Counted from the first letter of the stretch, positions 1-8,524 are shown. The stretch: 64,000 nucleotides of DNA from Candidatus Anaerobutyricum avicola (GCA_019113845.1 DXGQ01000023.1:62001-126000); one strand, 5' to 3'. The notes: a model not told the origin generated them from the letters alone. Numbers and translations are program-made.

Positions 1-76
1 TACTATCTGTCATGCCTCAGCAGCCCGTGTGCTGACACATTCATAACTTGAAAATAAATATTTCCGCATACTGAGC

Positions 77-469
77 CTACGCCTGAAATTTGCCGTCTGC
101 CTTCTGCTGGAACTTCTCCGCCTGCACGATAAATCTCTCGTGGGTTCCTTTTCCGATCACCCCGGCAGCGTCCTGTACCTCGACAGAAAATACCAGTCTC
201 TTCCGGTCGATCTCCGTCAGTTCCACCTCGCAGCTTACCTTTGCGCCGAGCGGCGTGGCGGACACATGGTCTACATTCAAGTTGGTACCGACCGTGGTCA
301 TCCCCTCGTCAAGATGCCCGTCAAGCAGCGCCACGGCAGTCTTCTCCACCAGAAGAAGCATCGCCGGCGTCCCGTACACCAGAAGGCTGCCGCTGCCCAG
401 CGTTTTTGCGGCGTTATCCATAGTTACTGTATCCTTTAGTGTCATTTTCATTCCTGTATTTATATCCAT
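77..469 (-). CDS. hotdog-fold thioesterase, fluoroacetyl-CoA thioesterase (FlK)-like
   Basis: A 130-residue hotdog-fold protein of the FlK-like acyl-CoA thioesterase group, a cytosolic enzyme class that hydrolyses acyl-CoA thioesters. The pattern GTPAMLLLVE followed about 25 residues on by NVDH matches the Thr, Glu and His positions expected in this family, and the C-terminal half (RLVFSVEVQDAAGVIGKG..ERF) is the usual central-helix-to-strand region. The reading frame is open further upstream, but GGGAGG sits 7 nt before the chosen ATG at 469, which gives a normal family length. The gene stands alone, with an extended -10 promoter about 150 bp upstream. The physiological substrate cannot be told from sequence. 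Confidence 0.8.
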   Translation of the reverse strand: MDINTGMKMTLKDTVTMDNAAKTLGSGSLLVYGTPAMLLLVEKTAVALLDGHLDEGMTTVGTNLNVDHVSATPLGAKVSCEVELTEIDRKRLVFSVEVQDAAGVIGKGTHERFIVQAEKFQQKADGKFQA

Positions 470-618
470 TTTCATTCCTCCCAGTCGTATTATTCCTTCG
501 CTATGACCTTTTTGTCCTCTGTCCCTTTGGTCTGTGACTTCGGCTGTCCGCCGGAAATCGTTCCGGCTGTCTGCCACACCGGAGATATTTCTCCGCCTGC
601 CTTTGGCACAGTTCTTTT

Positions 619-627
619 AGTATAGCA
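619..627 (-). promoter_or_regulatory. extended -10 promoter candidate for the thioesterase gene
   Basis: Read leftward, TGCTATACT is an extended -10 box with no good -35 at normal spacing. It lies in the 404-bp divergent gap between the thioesterase and the S1-domain gene; apart from this and the rightward promoter at 719-748 nothing else is seen in that gap. Confidence 0.4.
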
Positions 628-718
628 AAGTTTCCTGTTTTTTTCCAGCAGGCAATACTTTTTCACGATGGAAATTTTCCCTTCCCCACAATTTTTTCCC
701 TACTTTTTCATTTATCCA

Positions 719-748
719 TTGCACACATTCCAAAACATGTGTTACTAT
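719..748 (+). promoter_or_regulatory. sigma-A promoter for the S1-domain gene
   Basis: TTGCAC and TACTAT are separated by 18 nt. Transcription would start near 755, giving a leader of about 120 nt before the S1-domain gene. Confidence 0.55.
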
Positions 749-873
749 TTTCTATAGGTTCGGATTGATGCGGCACTGCACATCCGGCAGTACTGACACT
801 GCATTTACAGGCGAGGTACTGAACACAGAATTCTCGCACACAATATTTATATAAAGAAAAGAGGAATACAAAC

Positions 874-1782
874 ATGAGTGAAACAATGGCAGATTTTGAA
901 AAAGAACTGGAGGCTTCCTTCCGGAAGCTGAACGAGGGCGATGTCGTGGAGGGCGTGATCACCGGTGTGGATGAGAACGCAGTTTATCTGGACATCAATT
1001 ATCATGCCCAGGGTATTGTCAAAAAGGAAGATTACAGCGACGACCCGTCTTTCTCCTTGCAGAGCGTTCCGGTGGGCGACACAGTGAAGGCTGTGGTCCT
1101 CTCCGACGATGACGGCGAAGGAAATGTATCCCTTTCCGTAAAAGAGGCTTCCAAAGCAATGGCATGGGAAACCGTAAAAAAATACATGGAAGAAGGCACC
1201 GTTCTGACACTGAAAGTCGGCGGCATCGTCAATAAAGGGGTGATCGTCTATGTGGAAGGTCTGCGGGGATTTATTCCGGCTTCTCATCTGGATATCGGCT
1301 ACGTGGAGGACACCAACACGTATCTGGGCAAAACCGTGGATGCGAAGGTTATCACCGCCGATGAAGAGAAGAACCGCCTCGTTCTCTCCGTCAAAGAAGT
1401 TCTCTACGACCGCCGCCGGGAAGAAAAAGAAAGAAAGATCAACGCCATCATCCCTGGCACGGTGCTCACCGGCAAGGTAGAATCCCTGATGCCATACGGC
1501 GCTTTCGTAGATCTCGGCGACGGACTTTCCGGCCTGGTACACATTTCCCAGATTGCCAACAAACGGATCGAATCTCCGGGCGAAGTCTTAAAAGCCGGAC
1601 AGGAAGTCAAGGTAAAAGTTCTCAAGGTAGAAAACGGCAAGATCAGCCTGAGCATCAAAGCCGCGCAGGATGAGGAACCGCAGGATACACCGGAAGAGAA
1701 AGCTTCTGTCTCCTATAAAGATGAAGGCAGCGCTTCCACCGGACTGGGCGCACTGCTGGCGGGCATTAAGCTGGATAACTAA
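874..1782 (+). CDS. S1 RNA-binding domain protein (ribosomal protein S1 homologue)
   Basis: A 302-residue protein with three S1/OB-fold repeats at about residues 18-90, 102-180 and 193-265, and a short acidic tail. The third repeat (GTVLTGKVESLMPYGAFVDL followed by GLVHISQI) is the most canonical. Proteins of this size are annotated as short S1 homologues in Clostridia; they bind RNA and may help translation initiation or RNA turnover, but they are shorter than the six-repeat S1 of Proteobacteria. A promoter at 719-748 and an intrinsic terminator just after the stop suggest a single-gene transcript. Confidence 0.88.
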   Translation: MSETMADFEKELEASFRKLNEGDVVEGVITGVDENAVYLDINYHAQGIVKKEDYSDDPSFSLQSVPVGDTVKAVVLSDDDGEGNVSLSVKEASKAMAWETVKKYMEEGTVLTLKVGGIVNKGVIVYVEGLRGFIPASHLDIGYVEDTNTYLGKTVDAKVITADEEKNRLVLSVKEVLYDRRREEKERKINAIIPGTVLTGKVESLMPYGAFVDLGDGLSGLVHISQIANKRIESPGEVLKAGQEVKVKVLKVENGKISLSIKAAQDEEPQDTPEEKASVSYKDEGSASTGLGALLAGIKLDN

Positions 1783-1801
1783 ACCATATGCGATATCTCT
1801 G

Positions 1802-1840
1802 ATCCTCCGGGAGTTCCTTTCCGGAGGATTTTTATTTTTT
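1802..1840 (+). terminator. intrinsic terminator after the S1-domain gene
   Basis: The 9-bp stem ATCCTCCGG / CCGGAGGAT with a 10-nt loop is followed by a T-rich run. It lies between convergent genes. Confidence 0.85.
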
Positions 1841-1890
1841 CTCCTGAAAGTGACGGTCTTCGGCAGAATCTTCATTTTTCCTTTCGGATA

Positions 1891-3327
1891 TCATTTTTTT
1901 CCCATCCTCGACAGCCACTTCTCTTTCTCGATGCCTTTCTGATATTCTTTCGCTTCCGCCGCCACCTCCCCGCTCATAAGCAACAGACAGATCAGATTCG
2001 GCAGAGCCATCAGCGCATTGGCAATATCGGAAAATCCCCAGACCAGTTCCAGACTCTGGGTGGCTCCCACATAGACCAGCAGAGAGAAAATGAGCCGATA
2101 CACCCGATTGTAACGGCGGCTTCCCGCCAGATATTCAAAAGCTTTCTCTCCCTGATATTCCCAACCAAGAATCGTGGAAAAAGCAAACAGTACGATCCCG
2201 ATTGTGATCACAGCACTTCCCGATTCTCCGAATACAGTGGAAAATGCGGCGATCGTCAGCGCCGCTCCCTCATACGCCATTCCCGTAGACGGATTCACCT
2301 GCCCGAGAACGCCGGAACAGGCGATCACCAGACCGGTGATCGTACAGACGACCAGCGTATCCCAGAATGTTCCGGTCATATTGATGTATCCCTGCCGGAC
2401 GGGGTTCTTTGCCGTGGCGGCCGCCGCTGTGATGGCGGCGGAACCCATGCCCGCCTCGTTGGAAAAAATCCCCCTTGCCACTCCGAACCGCATCGCGTCC
2501 ACGGCCGAAGCCGTCATGTTTCCGCAGAGGGCTCCCCCGGCGGCTTCCGGGCTGAAAGCCATTTGGAAAATCATACCGATACCGGAAGGAAGATTATGAA
2601 GATTGCCCACAATCACAAAAAGTCCGCAAATGACGTAAAAAATCGCCATAAACGGAACTACCACGGATGATATTTTCGCAATACTTTTAATTCCTCCCAG
2701 GATGATCAGAAAGGAAAGTATCATAAGCACCAGACCCACCTTTTTTGGCGGCATGCCAAATGCAGCGTGCAGCGAAGATACAATGGAGTTACTCTGGGTC
2801 ATATTTCCGATGCCAAAAGAAGCCACGACCGCAAAAAAGGCAAAGCACCCACCCAATGCTGCGCCGAATCCCGAACACCCCCGCGCTTTCCACGCATTTT
2901 TCATAGTGTACATGGGACCGCCGCACATCTCTCCTCTCTCATTTTTCTCCCGGTACTTCACCGCCAGCATACACTCCGCAAACTTAGACGAAAGACCGAA
3001 ACAGGCGGAAATCCACATCCACACCAGCGCCCCCGGCCCGCCAGCCGCCATAGCAGTGGCAACCCCCACGATATTTCCCGTGCCGATCGTGGCGGCAAGC
3101 GCCGTGGTAAGCGCAGAAAAAGGAGAGACATCACCGCTCTCCTTTCCTTTTTCTCTTGTTTCCCTGCCAAACGTCATCTTCACCGCCCAGGGAAGATTCT
3201 TCCATGTGAGAAACCGGCAGCGCACAGTCAAAACCACGCCGGTTCCCAGCAGCAGCATCAGCATAACCGGTCCCCAGACCACATGATCCACCACCGCGAT
3301 CACTTCCTCCAGATAATGCATGAACAT
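1891..3327 (-). CDS. sodium:alanine symporter family (AGCS) transporter
   Basis: A 478-residue polytopic membrane protein of the alanine/glycine:cation symporter family, which imports small neutral amino acids with Na+ or H+. Family signatures include the run GTGNIVGVATAMAAGGPGA near residue 80, the GIFSNEAGMGSAAITAAAAT segment near residue 290, and a string of hydrophobic helices through the protein. The frame extends a further 16 codons upstream, but GGAAGG lies just ahead of the ATG at 3327; an ATG two codons later (3321) is an equal alternative. It appears monocistronic, between a repeat element upstream and the S1 gene's terminator downstream. Substrate (alanine or glycine) is family knowledge, not visible here. 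Confidence 0.93.
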   Translation of the reverse strand: MFMHYLEEVIAVVDHVVWGPVMLMLLLGTGVVLTVRCRFLTWKNLPWAVKMTFGRETREKGKESGDVSPFSALTTALAATIGTGNIVGVATAMAAGGPGALVWMWISACFGLSSKFAECMLAVKYREKNERGEMCGGPMYTMKNAWKARGCSGFGAALGGCFAFFAVVASFGIGNMTQSNSIVSSLHAAFGMPPKKVGLVLMILSFLIILGGIKSIAKISSVVVPFMAIFYVICGLFVIVGNLHNLPSGIGMIFQMAFSPEAAGGALCGNMTASAVDAMRFGVARGIFSNEAGMGSAAITAAAATAKNPVRQGYINMTGTFWDTLVVCTITGLVIACSGVLGQVNPSTGMAYEGAALTIAAFSTVFGESGSAVITIGIVLFAFSTILGWEYQGEKAFEYLAGSRRYNRVYRLIFSLLVYVGATQSLELVWGFSDIANALMALPNLICLLLMSGEVAAEAKEYQKGIEKEKWLSRMGKK

Positions 3328-3421
3328 ATTTCCTTCCGCCTGCCTGGCATTTTTGTATTCTATTGTATGAAACAAAAGAGGGGATTATGTTTGGAAATTT
3401 GTAGAGGTGAGAATAGATATC

Positions 3422-3827
3422 CGCTTGAACAGACAATGACGTAAGGCACATACGAATTCGCCCGTCTCGACCCTCAGTCGGACTGCCCATGGATGCCACT
3501 GTGAGATAGCTTTGTCCGTCCTCCTTCACAGCTCGCGGTCGAAAGTCGTATGTGCCCAAATGTCATTTGTCTATTGAAAAACCCCTGTTCCACCTTTACA
3601 AGAATCCTGTGTATACGACAAAATAGCGCAGATGACGCTTTGGACACAGACAGTCTTCGACTGCGAGCTGTGACGGAGGATATGTCGTAGTCTGTAAAAA
3701 AGCAGGGGCAAGCGGTTTGCCCCTGCTTGTCAATAACGACCGGATATCCGACGGGGGCCGAGCAGGAGAACCTGTCTGCGTTCCCGCGTCATCGTCTGTG
3801 TTACAGATTACATTTCTTATCACCGCA
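3422..3827. repeat. non-coding repeat element A: head-to-head pair of structured units
   Basis: This interval between tarJ and the AGCS gene holds no credible gene. It contains unit A2 (3430-3571, plus strand) facing unit A1 (3631-3793, minus strand). Each unit has an outer stem (A2: GGCACATACGA with TCGTATGTGCC; A1: GATGACGC with GCGTCATC and CGCAGACAG with CTGTCTGTG), a conserved core containing a CTCG-CCC motif on one side and ACAGCTCGC-GTCGA on the other, and a shorter inner stem. The whole element aligns, in reverse complement, with the element at 11902-12404, including the spacer ACACAGGATTCTTGTAAAGG and the flank GCGGTGATAAGAAATGTAA. Open frames here are artefacts of the repeat. Confidence 0.85.
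3695..3730 (-). terminator. intrinsic terminator for tarJ inside repeat unit A1
   Basis: Read leftward, AGCAGGGGCAA, a 5-nt loop, TTGCCCCTGCT and then six T form a perfect 11-bp stem with a U tract, about 105 bp beyond the tarJ stop. It occupies the variable loop of repeat unit A1. Confidence 0.75.
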
Positions 3828-3835
3828 AAGAATCT

Positions 3836-4861
3836 CTATTTCTTCCAGATCATGACCGTCTTTCCCATCATCTTGTGAATATCCATCTCAAAGGCTTTAT
3901 TCATGTCCGCGATGGAATTCACCTCAATCTGGGCGCCGACGATATTACTCAGATATCCGAGAATCTCCGGATGTTTCTCATACATTTCCACGGTCTTTAC
4001 AAAATCTTCCCGGCTGCTTCGGCTGCTTCCAAACAGGCGAAGACCTTTTTCCAGCACCATACGGGTGTTGATCGGGATCGGGTATTCGGACACACCGAGA
4101 AGAGAGATTGTTCCTTCCGGATGAATCATGTCAATGATCTGATTGATCGCTTTCTGCGAGGCATCACCGCCCACACATTCGAAAGCATGGTCTATCTCAA
4201 GATCTGCCGGTACATCCCATACCAGATAAGTTTCATCCGCAAAGGAAAAACTGCTCAGCTTCTCTTTGTCCGTACCGAATATGATCAGCTTGGTATCCGG
4301 ATACATATACCGGAAGAAAAGGGAAGTGATATAGCCCAGGTTACCGTCACCCCAGACGCCCAGCACATTTCTTCTGGCATGGGCGAAACGGTCAAAGCGG
4401 CGAAGTGCCTGTACGCTGACTGTCACAATCTCTGTGAAAGCCGCCACGGTCCGGTCGATATCCGGCGGAAGACGGAGCACACGGTCTCTGTCCAGAGCCA
4501 CATTATCCTGCATGAAGCCGTCAAATCCGCTGGCGCGGAATTTGGAACTGCGCAGATAATTCTCTCCGATGATCTCATCTTTTTCCACCGGGGTGTTCGG
4601 TATCATGACGACCAGTTCTCCCGGCTTGAACTCTCCCAGCGGGTCGTAAACCACATCGCCGATTCCTTCGTGTATCAATGCCATCGGCAGCTTCTTTGCC
4701 AGAATCTCTGCCGGACGGCTTCCCTGATAATAGCGCTGGTCCGCATGGCAGATAGACAGGTGTGTCGGACGGACAACCACCTGTTCTCCGTTCAGATCAA
4801 TATCATTAAAGGCCACCTCAAATCTGCGGGGAGCGACCAGCCGGTATACTGTATTTAACAT
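3836..4861 (-). CDS. tarJ: ribitol-5-phosphate dehydrogenase (TarJ-type, zinc-dependent MDR family)
   Basis: A 341-residue medium-chain dehydrogenase/reductase resembling TarJ, which reduces ribulose 5-phosphate to ribitol 5-phosphate with NADPH for CDP-ribitol synthesis. LSICHADQRYYQGS near residue 36 holds the catalytic-zinc cysteine region, HEG near residue 64 a further zinc ligand, and GVWGDGNLGY near residue 169 the nucleotide-binding loop. It follows tarI with a 2-nt gap, so the two are translationally linked, and the pairing is the strongest functional evidence. The product would feed poly-ribitol teichoic acid or another ribitol-phosphate glycan; a matching export system may be the ABC transporter at 49-50.6 kb. 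Confidence 0.88.
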   Translation of the reverse strand: MLNTVYRLVAPRRFEVAFNDIDLNGEQVVVRPTHLSICHADQRYYQGSRPAEILAKKLPMALIHEGIGDVVYDPLGEFKPGELVVMIPNTPVEKDEIIGENYLRSSKFRASGFDGFMQDNVALDRDRVLRLPPDIDRTVAAFTEIVTVSVQALRRFDRFAHARRNVLGVWGDGNLGYITSLFFRYMYPDTKLIIFGTDKEKLSSFSFADETYLVWDVPADLEIDHAFECVGGDASQKAINQIIDMIHPEGTISLLGVSEYPIPINTRMVLEKGLRLFGSSRSSREDFVKTVEMYEKHPEILGYLSNIVGAQIEVNSIADMNKAFEMDIHKMMGKTVMIWKK

Positions 4862-4863
4862 GT

Positions 4864-5568
4864 TTATTCTCCTTTTATCAATGTCTCGGCAACTCTCAAG
4901 TCGTATGGGTAAGTAATCTTGATATTAAATACCTCGCCTTCCACGAGATATACCTTTTCTCCCTTCATCACACAGATCTTGCAGGCATCCGTGAGGATCT
5001 TCTTCTCCTCCGGCGTCAGTGATTCATACAACTCTTTCAGCCGTTTCGCCTTAAAGGACTGCGGGGTCTGTCCCTGATACATGATGGAACGGTCCGGAAT
5101 ATCGCTGATCACCTCGTGACTCTTGCTCTCCACGATGGTGTCGGAAGCCGGAATGACCGTATCACAGGCGCCGTACTCAATGGCATAGTTGATATTATCT
5201 TCGATGATCCGGTGTGTCAGGAACGGACGAACCGAGTCGTGCGTTACAATGATCGTATCATCGTCAAGACCATACTCCTTCTCAATATACCGGATCGAGT
5301 TCATGATCGTCTCATTTCTCGTGTCTCCGCCTTCGATGACCACAATACGTTCCGTATTTTTGAAATCTTTCCGGATCAGATTCTTCGTGTGGTTGATCCA
5401 CTGATTCGGACAGAGAACAATGATCTTCTCAAATCTGCTGTTCACATAAAACTTCTCAATCGTATGAATGATGATTGGCTTGTCCCCGATTGTGAGAAAC
5501 TGCTTCGGCTTCTCCACATTTCCCATTCTGCTGCCGATACCCCCGGCCAAAATTACTCCAAATATCAT
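4864..5568 (-). CDS. tarI: ribitol-5-phosphate cytidylyltransferase (TarI/IspD family)
   Basis: A 234-residue nucleotidyltransferase that would join CTP and ribitol 5-phosphate to give CDP-ribitol. The N-terminal ILAGGIGSRMG and the KPKQF that follows are the CTP-binding signature of the TarI/IspD family, and VTHDSVRPFL and ITYPYDLRVAE are the expected downstream motifs. IspD shares this fold, but the directly adjacent tarJ points to TarI rather than the isoprenoid enzyme. A ribosome binding site (AAGGAGG) precedes the ATG, and the gene lies 40 nt downstream of the AroE-HD gene in the same leftward operon. Confidence 0.9.
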   Translation of the reverse strand: MIFGVILAGGIGSRMGNVEKPKQFLTIGDKPIIIHTIEKFYVNSRFEKIIVLCPNQWINHTKNLIRKDFKNTERIVVIEGGDTRNETIMNSIRYIEKEYGLDDDTIIVTHDSVRPFLTHRIIEDNINYAIEYGACDTVIPASDTIVESKSHEVISDIPDRSIMYQGQTPQSFKAKRLKELYESLTPEEKKILTDACKICVMKGEKVYLVEGEVFNIKITYPYDLRVAETLIKGE

Positions 5569-5608
5569 GGTTTCCTCCTTGCTAGCCCCGGATACGACCG
5601 GGACCCGT

Positions 5609-7015
5609 TTATAAAAACATCTTTTCCAGATACCAGAGACCTGTTTCTGTTCGGAAAATATTTTTCTTTACATTTTCCGCTGTCTTGCGACTGCACCCGT
5701 CTTCATAGAGGTTCACCAGAAAATCTGCCTCCACCAGTATCTGATAGTCTGTTCCTTCTATTCTATCATAAGTGTGGTGGTTTGCAATGAGAAAGAGTAC
5801 TCTGTCGATCACATCTTCCTCGTATCCCAGAGAATGCAGCATCGGCTGTGCCACGGCAGGTCCTTCCTTTTCCTGGTATTTACCGGAAGAAGTGCCGTAC
5901 TTCTCTTCACTGATCTTAATCCCGATATCATGCACGATGGCTGCCGTCCTTAATATAAAAAGTTCTTCCGACGGAATCTTTTCTCCCTCGCCGATAAGTC
6001 TGGCAAACTGATACACCTTAAGAAAATGCTGGATTCTCTTCGGATCTCCCGCATAATACTCCGTCATTTTCGCGATCAGACGCCGGTCTGCCGCATCCGC
6101 ACCAAATAATCCTGCTGTCCCCTGCCCTCTCTCTGTCCGCACTTTTCCTTCACTCCCATCAATCTGATCTTCATCCGAAAGCACTCTGCAAAGCGCCTCA
6201 TACATGACATCTGCCGGAGCGATATGTTCTGTCCAGAGGCTGTAATTCAGCACCGTCTGACTGAGTAACATCGAAATCCCCGAAATTGTCTTCGCACCGC
6301 ATTCTCCGGCTCTTTTTAAAAATTCTGTCTCGCGGGGACAAAAGACCATGTCACAGGCAACGATTTCCGGACGAATACTTCCGTAATTAATATCCGGAAG
6401 TTCCTCTTCCATGCCGAGACTGGTCGCCTGCACCAGGATATCCGTATCCTCCGGGATCTTCACTCCCTTTTCCCAGAAAATGTACTGTGCCTCCGCCTGT
6501 GTACGACTGCTGATCAATTCTTCCAGCATTCTTCCCCGCTCTTCACTCCGGTTAACAATATATATCTTCCGCGCGCCGGACACCGCGCACTCCACCGCCG
6601 CCGCTCTGGCAGTGCTGCCCGCGCCGAGAAATGTCAGCGTTTTTCCGGAAAGAGATACTCCCTCCTCCATTAACGCCGTGACCAGACCCTTTCCGTCCGT
6701 GTTCTCCCCCACCAGGACTCCCTCTCTGTTGCACACTGCATTTACTGCTCCCGTGATCTCCGCCGTCATGGACAGCTCATCCAGATAAGACAGGACATCC
6801 TCCTTGTGGGGTTCTGTCAGATTCACTCCCTTTATTCCAAAAACGCGTACTGCATCCATGGCCTTTCCCAGATCGCCTTTTTTTATATTCACAGCCAGGT
6901 AACGGTAATTCAGTCCCTGCGCCCGGTAACCGGCCTCCATCATCGCTCCCACCAGATCTGCATCCGCCGGATCACCAAACAGGCAGGTCAGTTCTGCTCT
7001 GTAACTCTGATTCAT
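5609..7015 (-). CDS. shikimate dehydrogenase-like (AroE) domain fused to an HD phosphohydrolase-type domain
   Basis: A 468-residue two-domain protein in one uninterrupted frame. Residues about 1-285 are AroE-like: GVNLTEPHKE with the catalytic Lys, GAVNAV..GENTDGKG with the catalytic Asp, and GAGSTARA as the NADP loop. The N-terminal Ser-x-Ser shikimate-binding motif of classical AroE is not visible (GDPADADLVG there instead), as in a Clostridial subgroup annotated as shikimate dehydrogenase. After a ~35-residue linker, residues about 325-468 carry an HD-type pattern: His, IVHDIG, NHH and a later VEADFL Asp, typical of metal-dependent phosphohydrolases. GGGAGG 7 nt before the ATG at 7015 fixes the start. 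First gene of the tarI-tarJ operon; the joint role is unknown. Confidence 0.82.
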   Translation of the reverse strand: MNQSYRAELTCLFGDPADADLVGAMMEAGYRAQGLNYRYLAVNIKKGDLGKAMDAVRVFGIKGVNLTEPHKEDVLSYLDELSMTAEITGAVNAVCNREGVLVGENTDGKGLVTALMEEGVSLSGKTLTFLGAGSTARAAAVECAVSGARKIYIVNRSEERGRMLEELISSRTQAEAQYIFWEKGVKIPEDTDILVQATSLGMEEELPDINYGSIRPEIVACDMVFCPRETEFLKRAGECGAKTISGISMLLSQTVLNYSLWTEHIAPADVMYEALCRVLSDEDQIDGSEGKVRTERGQGTAGLFGADAADRRLIAKMTEYYAGDPKRIQHFLKVYQFARLIGEGEKIPSEELFILRTAAIVHDIGIKISEEKYGTSSGKYQEKEGPAVAQPMLHSLGYEEDVIDRVLFLIANHHTYDRIEGTDYQILVEADFLVNLYEDGCSRKTAENVKKNIFRTETGLWYLEKMFL

Positions 7016-7065
7016 GTCTATGCCTCCCATACTGCCGCAGTATCTGCGGCCTTACATTCCTGTCT

Positions 7066-7095
7066 ATTATACTGAAAGCTGATCGGGAAAGTCAA
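7066..7095 (-). promoter_or_regulatory. sigma-A promoter for the aroE-HD/tarI/tarJ operon
   Basis: Read leftward, TTGACT and TATAAT are separated by 18 nt, with about 45 nt from the likely start point to the ATG at 7015. Confidence 0.8.
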
Positions 7096-7106
7096 CCTTC
7101 CCGCAA

Positions 7107-7201
7107 AACGAAAAGGCTGCTGCAAAATCGCCTGCACATAAAATACATTATTTCAATATCTGAATCGTATCTTACGCGGTCAGCCGGTCATTGCAGCAGC
7201 C
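7107..7201 (-). terminator. long-range hairpin, probable terminator of the lethal-factor-like gene
   Basis: A perfect 11-bp stem, GGCTGCTGCAA paired with TTGCAGCAGCC, closes a 65-nt loop and is followed leftward by TTTTCGTTTT. The long loop is unusual for a terminator; position and U tract support the call. Confidence 0.5.
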
Positions 7202-7235
7202 ACACTTTTTCTTCTGTTATATTGTGAAAGGGGAC

Positions 7236-8217
7236 TTACTTCCAGATCGAACCGTAAGCCAGCTTCAGCTTACTCAGCTGCTGTGCCGTCACATTGCCAA
7301 GCGCACTTACGATCGCCTGATACGTCTTCGGACGGCTGCTCTGCAGAGCGACCGGATCTAACGTATAGTCTTTAAAGGATTCCGCAAAATACTCGGAAGA
7401 ATTCTGCGTCACATAACTCTTATTGGTTCCGGTGTACTTTCCTTTTTCTTCATTATAGACAGCCGTAAACTCTGCCTTCTTGTCCACGTTGCCAGCCACA
7501 AAAGCGAGGAAATATCCCATCTCATGATAAACGGTATCTCCCTCTTTCTTCAGGATAATGGACTGATTCCTTGCGTTAAAGTAACCGGAGTACGATACGG
7601 AAGGATCAATGGTCACTGTAAATCCCAGAGAAGTATAGGCTCCCATCACAGCGCTGTTCAGCTTCGGCGCCAACGTACTGATATCCGCCGTTCTTGCGCC
7701 CTGCTCTTCCTGTGCGGCCTCATCCGCCTGCAGAGTCTCCGCACCTTTTATGCTGATCTCTTTCGTGGTCGTTACTTTTGTGATGACCACCTTTTTGCGG
7801 GAGTTCTTCTTAAACTTCTTCTTCTTCACCGTCACTACGGTCGTGTTGGTCACAACCACATTGGAACCGTTCTCCTTCTCATCGCTGGAATTCTTCGTCT
7901 TGGTGGACTTCCTGGTGTACGTTCTCTTTGCCGGCTTCTTCATCGTCACTGTCTTCCGGGAAGTCTGCGTATCCTTCGTCACCTTCGGCTCGCCGGGCTT
8001 CAGCGGTACTTCCTGCCCGTCACTGTCGATGATGACCGTCTCCCCTTCGTGGTCGACAAAGGTCGTAAGCTCAGGCACGTTGGACGTGGCCTGCCGCCAG
8101 GTGTGGAATCCTCCCTCCGGCAATGAGCAGTACAGTGAGCGCCACGGCCAGTCCGCCTCTTCTGTTCGGTTTCTGACCTTTCCTGTTTTCCATAGTATCT
8201 CTCATCTCTTTTTTCAT
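7236..8217 (-). pseudogene. secreted anthrax-lethal-factor-like (ATLF/PPEP-type) protease homologue, frameshifted
   Basis: Starting at the ATG at 8217 (AGAGAGG 9 nt upstream), the frame encodes a basic stretch and a hydrophobic signal or anchor segment (GGLAVALTVLLIAGG), then shifts by one base near 8110-8125 in GGAGGGAGGA and soon stops. Removing one base there would join it to the 295-codon frame running to 7236, giving about 326 residues. The middle is a Lys/Thr-rich linker. The C-terminal domain has the layout of ATLF-type metalloproteases (VYHEMGY..FLAF, later SSEYFAESFKDY), but the second zinc His of HExxH is Tyr (TAT at 7512-7514). Translation from the TTG at 8123 would give a cytosolic product. 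The gene sits behind a c-di-GMP riboswitch, as PPEP-1 does in C. difficile. Confidence 0.7.
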
Positions 8218-8348
8218 ATCACACATCCTCTCTGTCTGATCGTATCGTCATATCCGGGCGACTTCTTACCTTTTATAATAAATATACGTCTGATACCTGC
8301 TCATCAATAGCTCCTGCATCCATGTCAAAAACAAGGAAAATCCTGAGA

Positions 8349-8383
8349 AATAACAAAACCGCTTATAAATCATATAAGCGGTT
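8349..8383 (-). terminator. riboswitch-controlled terminator
   Basis: Read leftward, AACCGCTTAT, a 7-nt loop and ATAAGCGGTT form a perfect 10-bp stem followed by TTGTTATTT. The 5' arm includes GGCAACCG, complementary to CGGTTGCC in the aptamer, so aptamer and terminator compete. Confidence 0.8.
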
Positions 8384-8429
8384 GCCAAATTACGAAGTCA
8401 TCCAAATATCTGATACACACTCTAAATAA

Positions 8430-8512
8430 ATGCGGCAACCGGCTGTCATAGCTAAAAAAGCCGTAGACCCATGGCTTTGCGTCCCCGTCTTTCGGCGGGT
8501 TTGCCTTTGAAA
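8430..8512 (-). promoter_or_regulatory. cyclic-di-GMP-I (GEMM-I) riboswitch aptamer
   Basis: Read leftward, the segment contains the class signature in order: GGCAAACC, a short stem capped by the GAAA tetraloop, GGGACGCAAAGCC, the GG-CTA junction, a second stem with a long U-rich loop, and GGTTGCCG closing it. This is the conserved core of the c-di-GMP-I riboswitch family; the related cGAMP-binding subtype cannot be excluded without fold analysis. It begins within about 10 nt of the predicted transcription start and is followed by an intrinsic terminator ahead of the lethal-factor-like gene. Confidence 0.88.
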
Positions 8513-8524
8513 TTTTATAAATTC

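Noticed and set aside
3131-3823. Open frames of 142 and 75 codons on the minus strand at 3131-3559 and 3596-3823
   Set aside because: They lie over the repeat element and the AGCS gene, lack ribosome binding sites and follow the repeat sequence; similar frames arise in element B. Best explained as repeat artefacts often annotated as hypothetical proteins.
7107-7201. 11-bp inverted repeats as ends of a small insertion element
   Set aside because: No target duplication or transposase is visible, and the position right after a gene with a leftward U tract suits a terminator.
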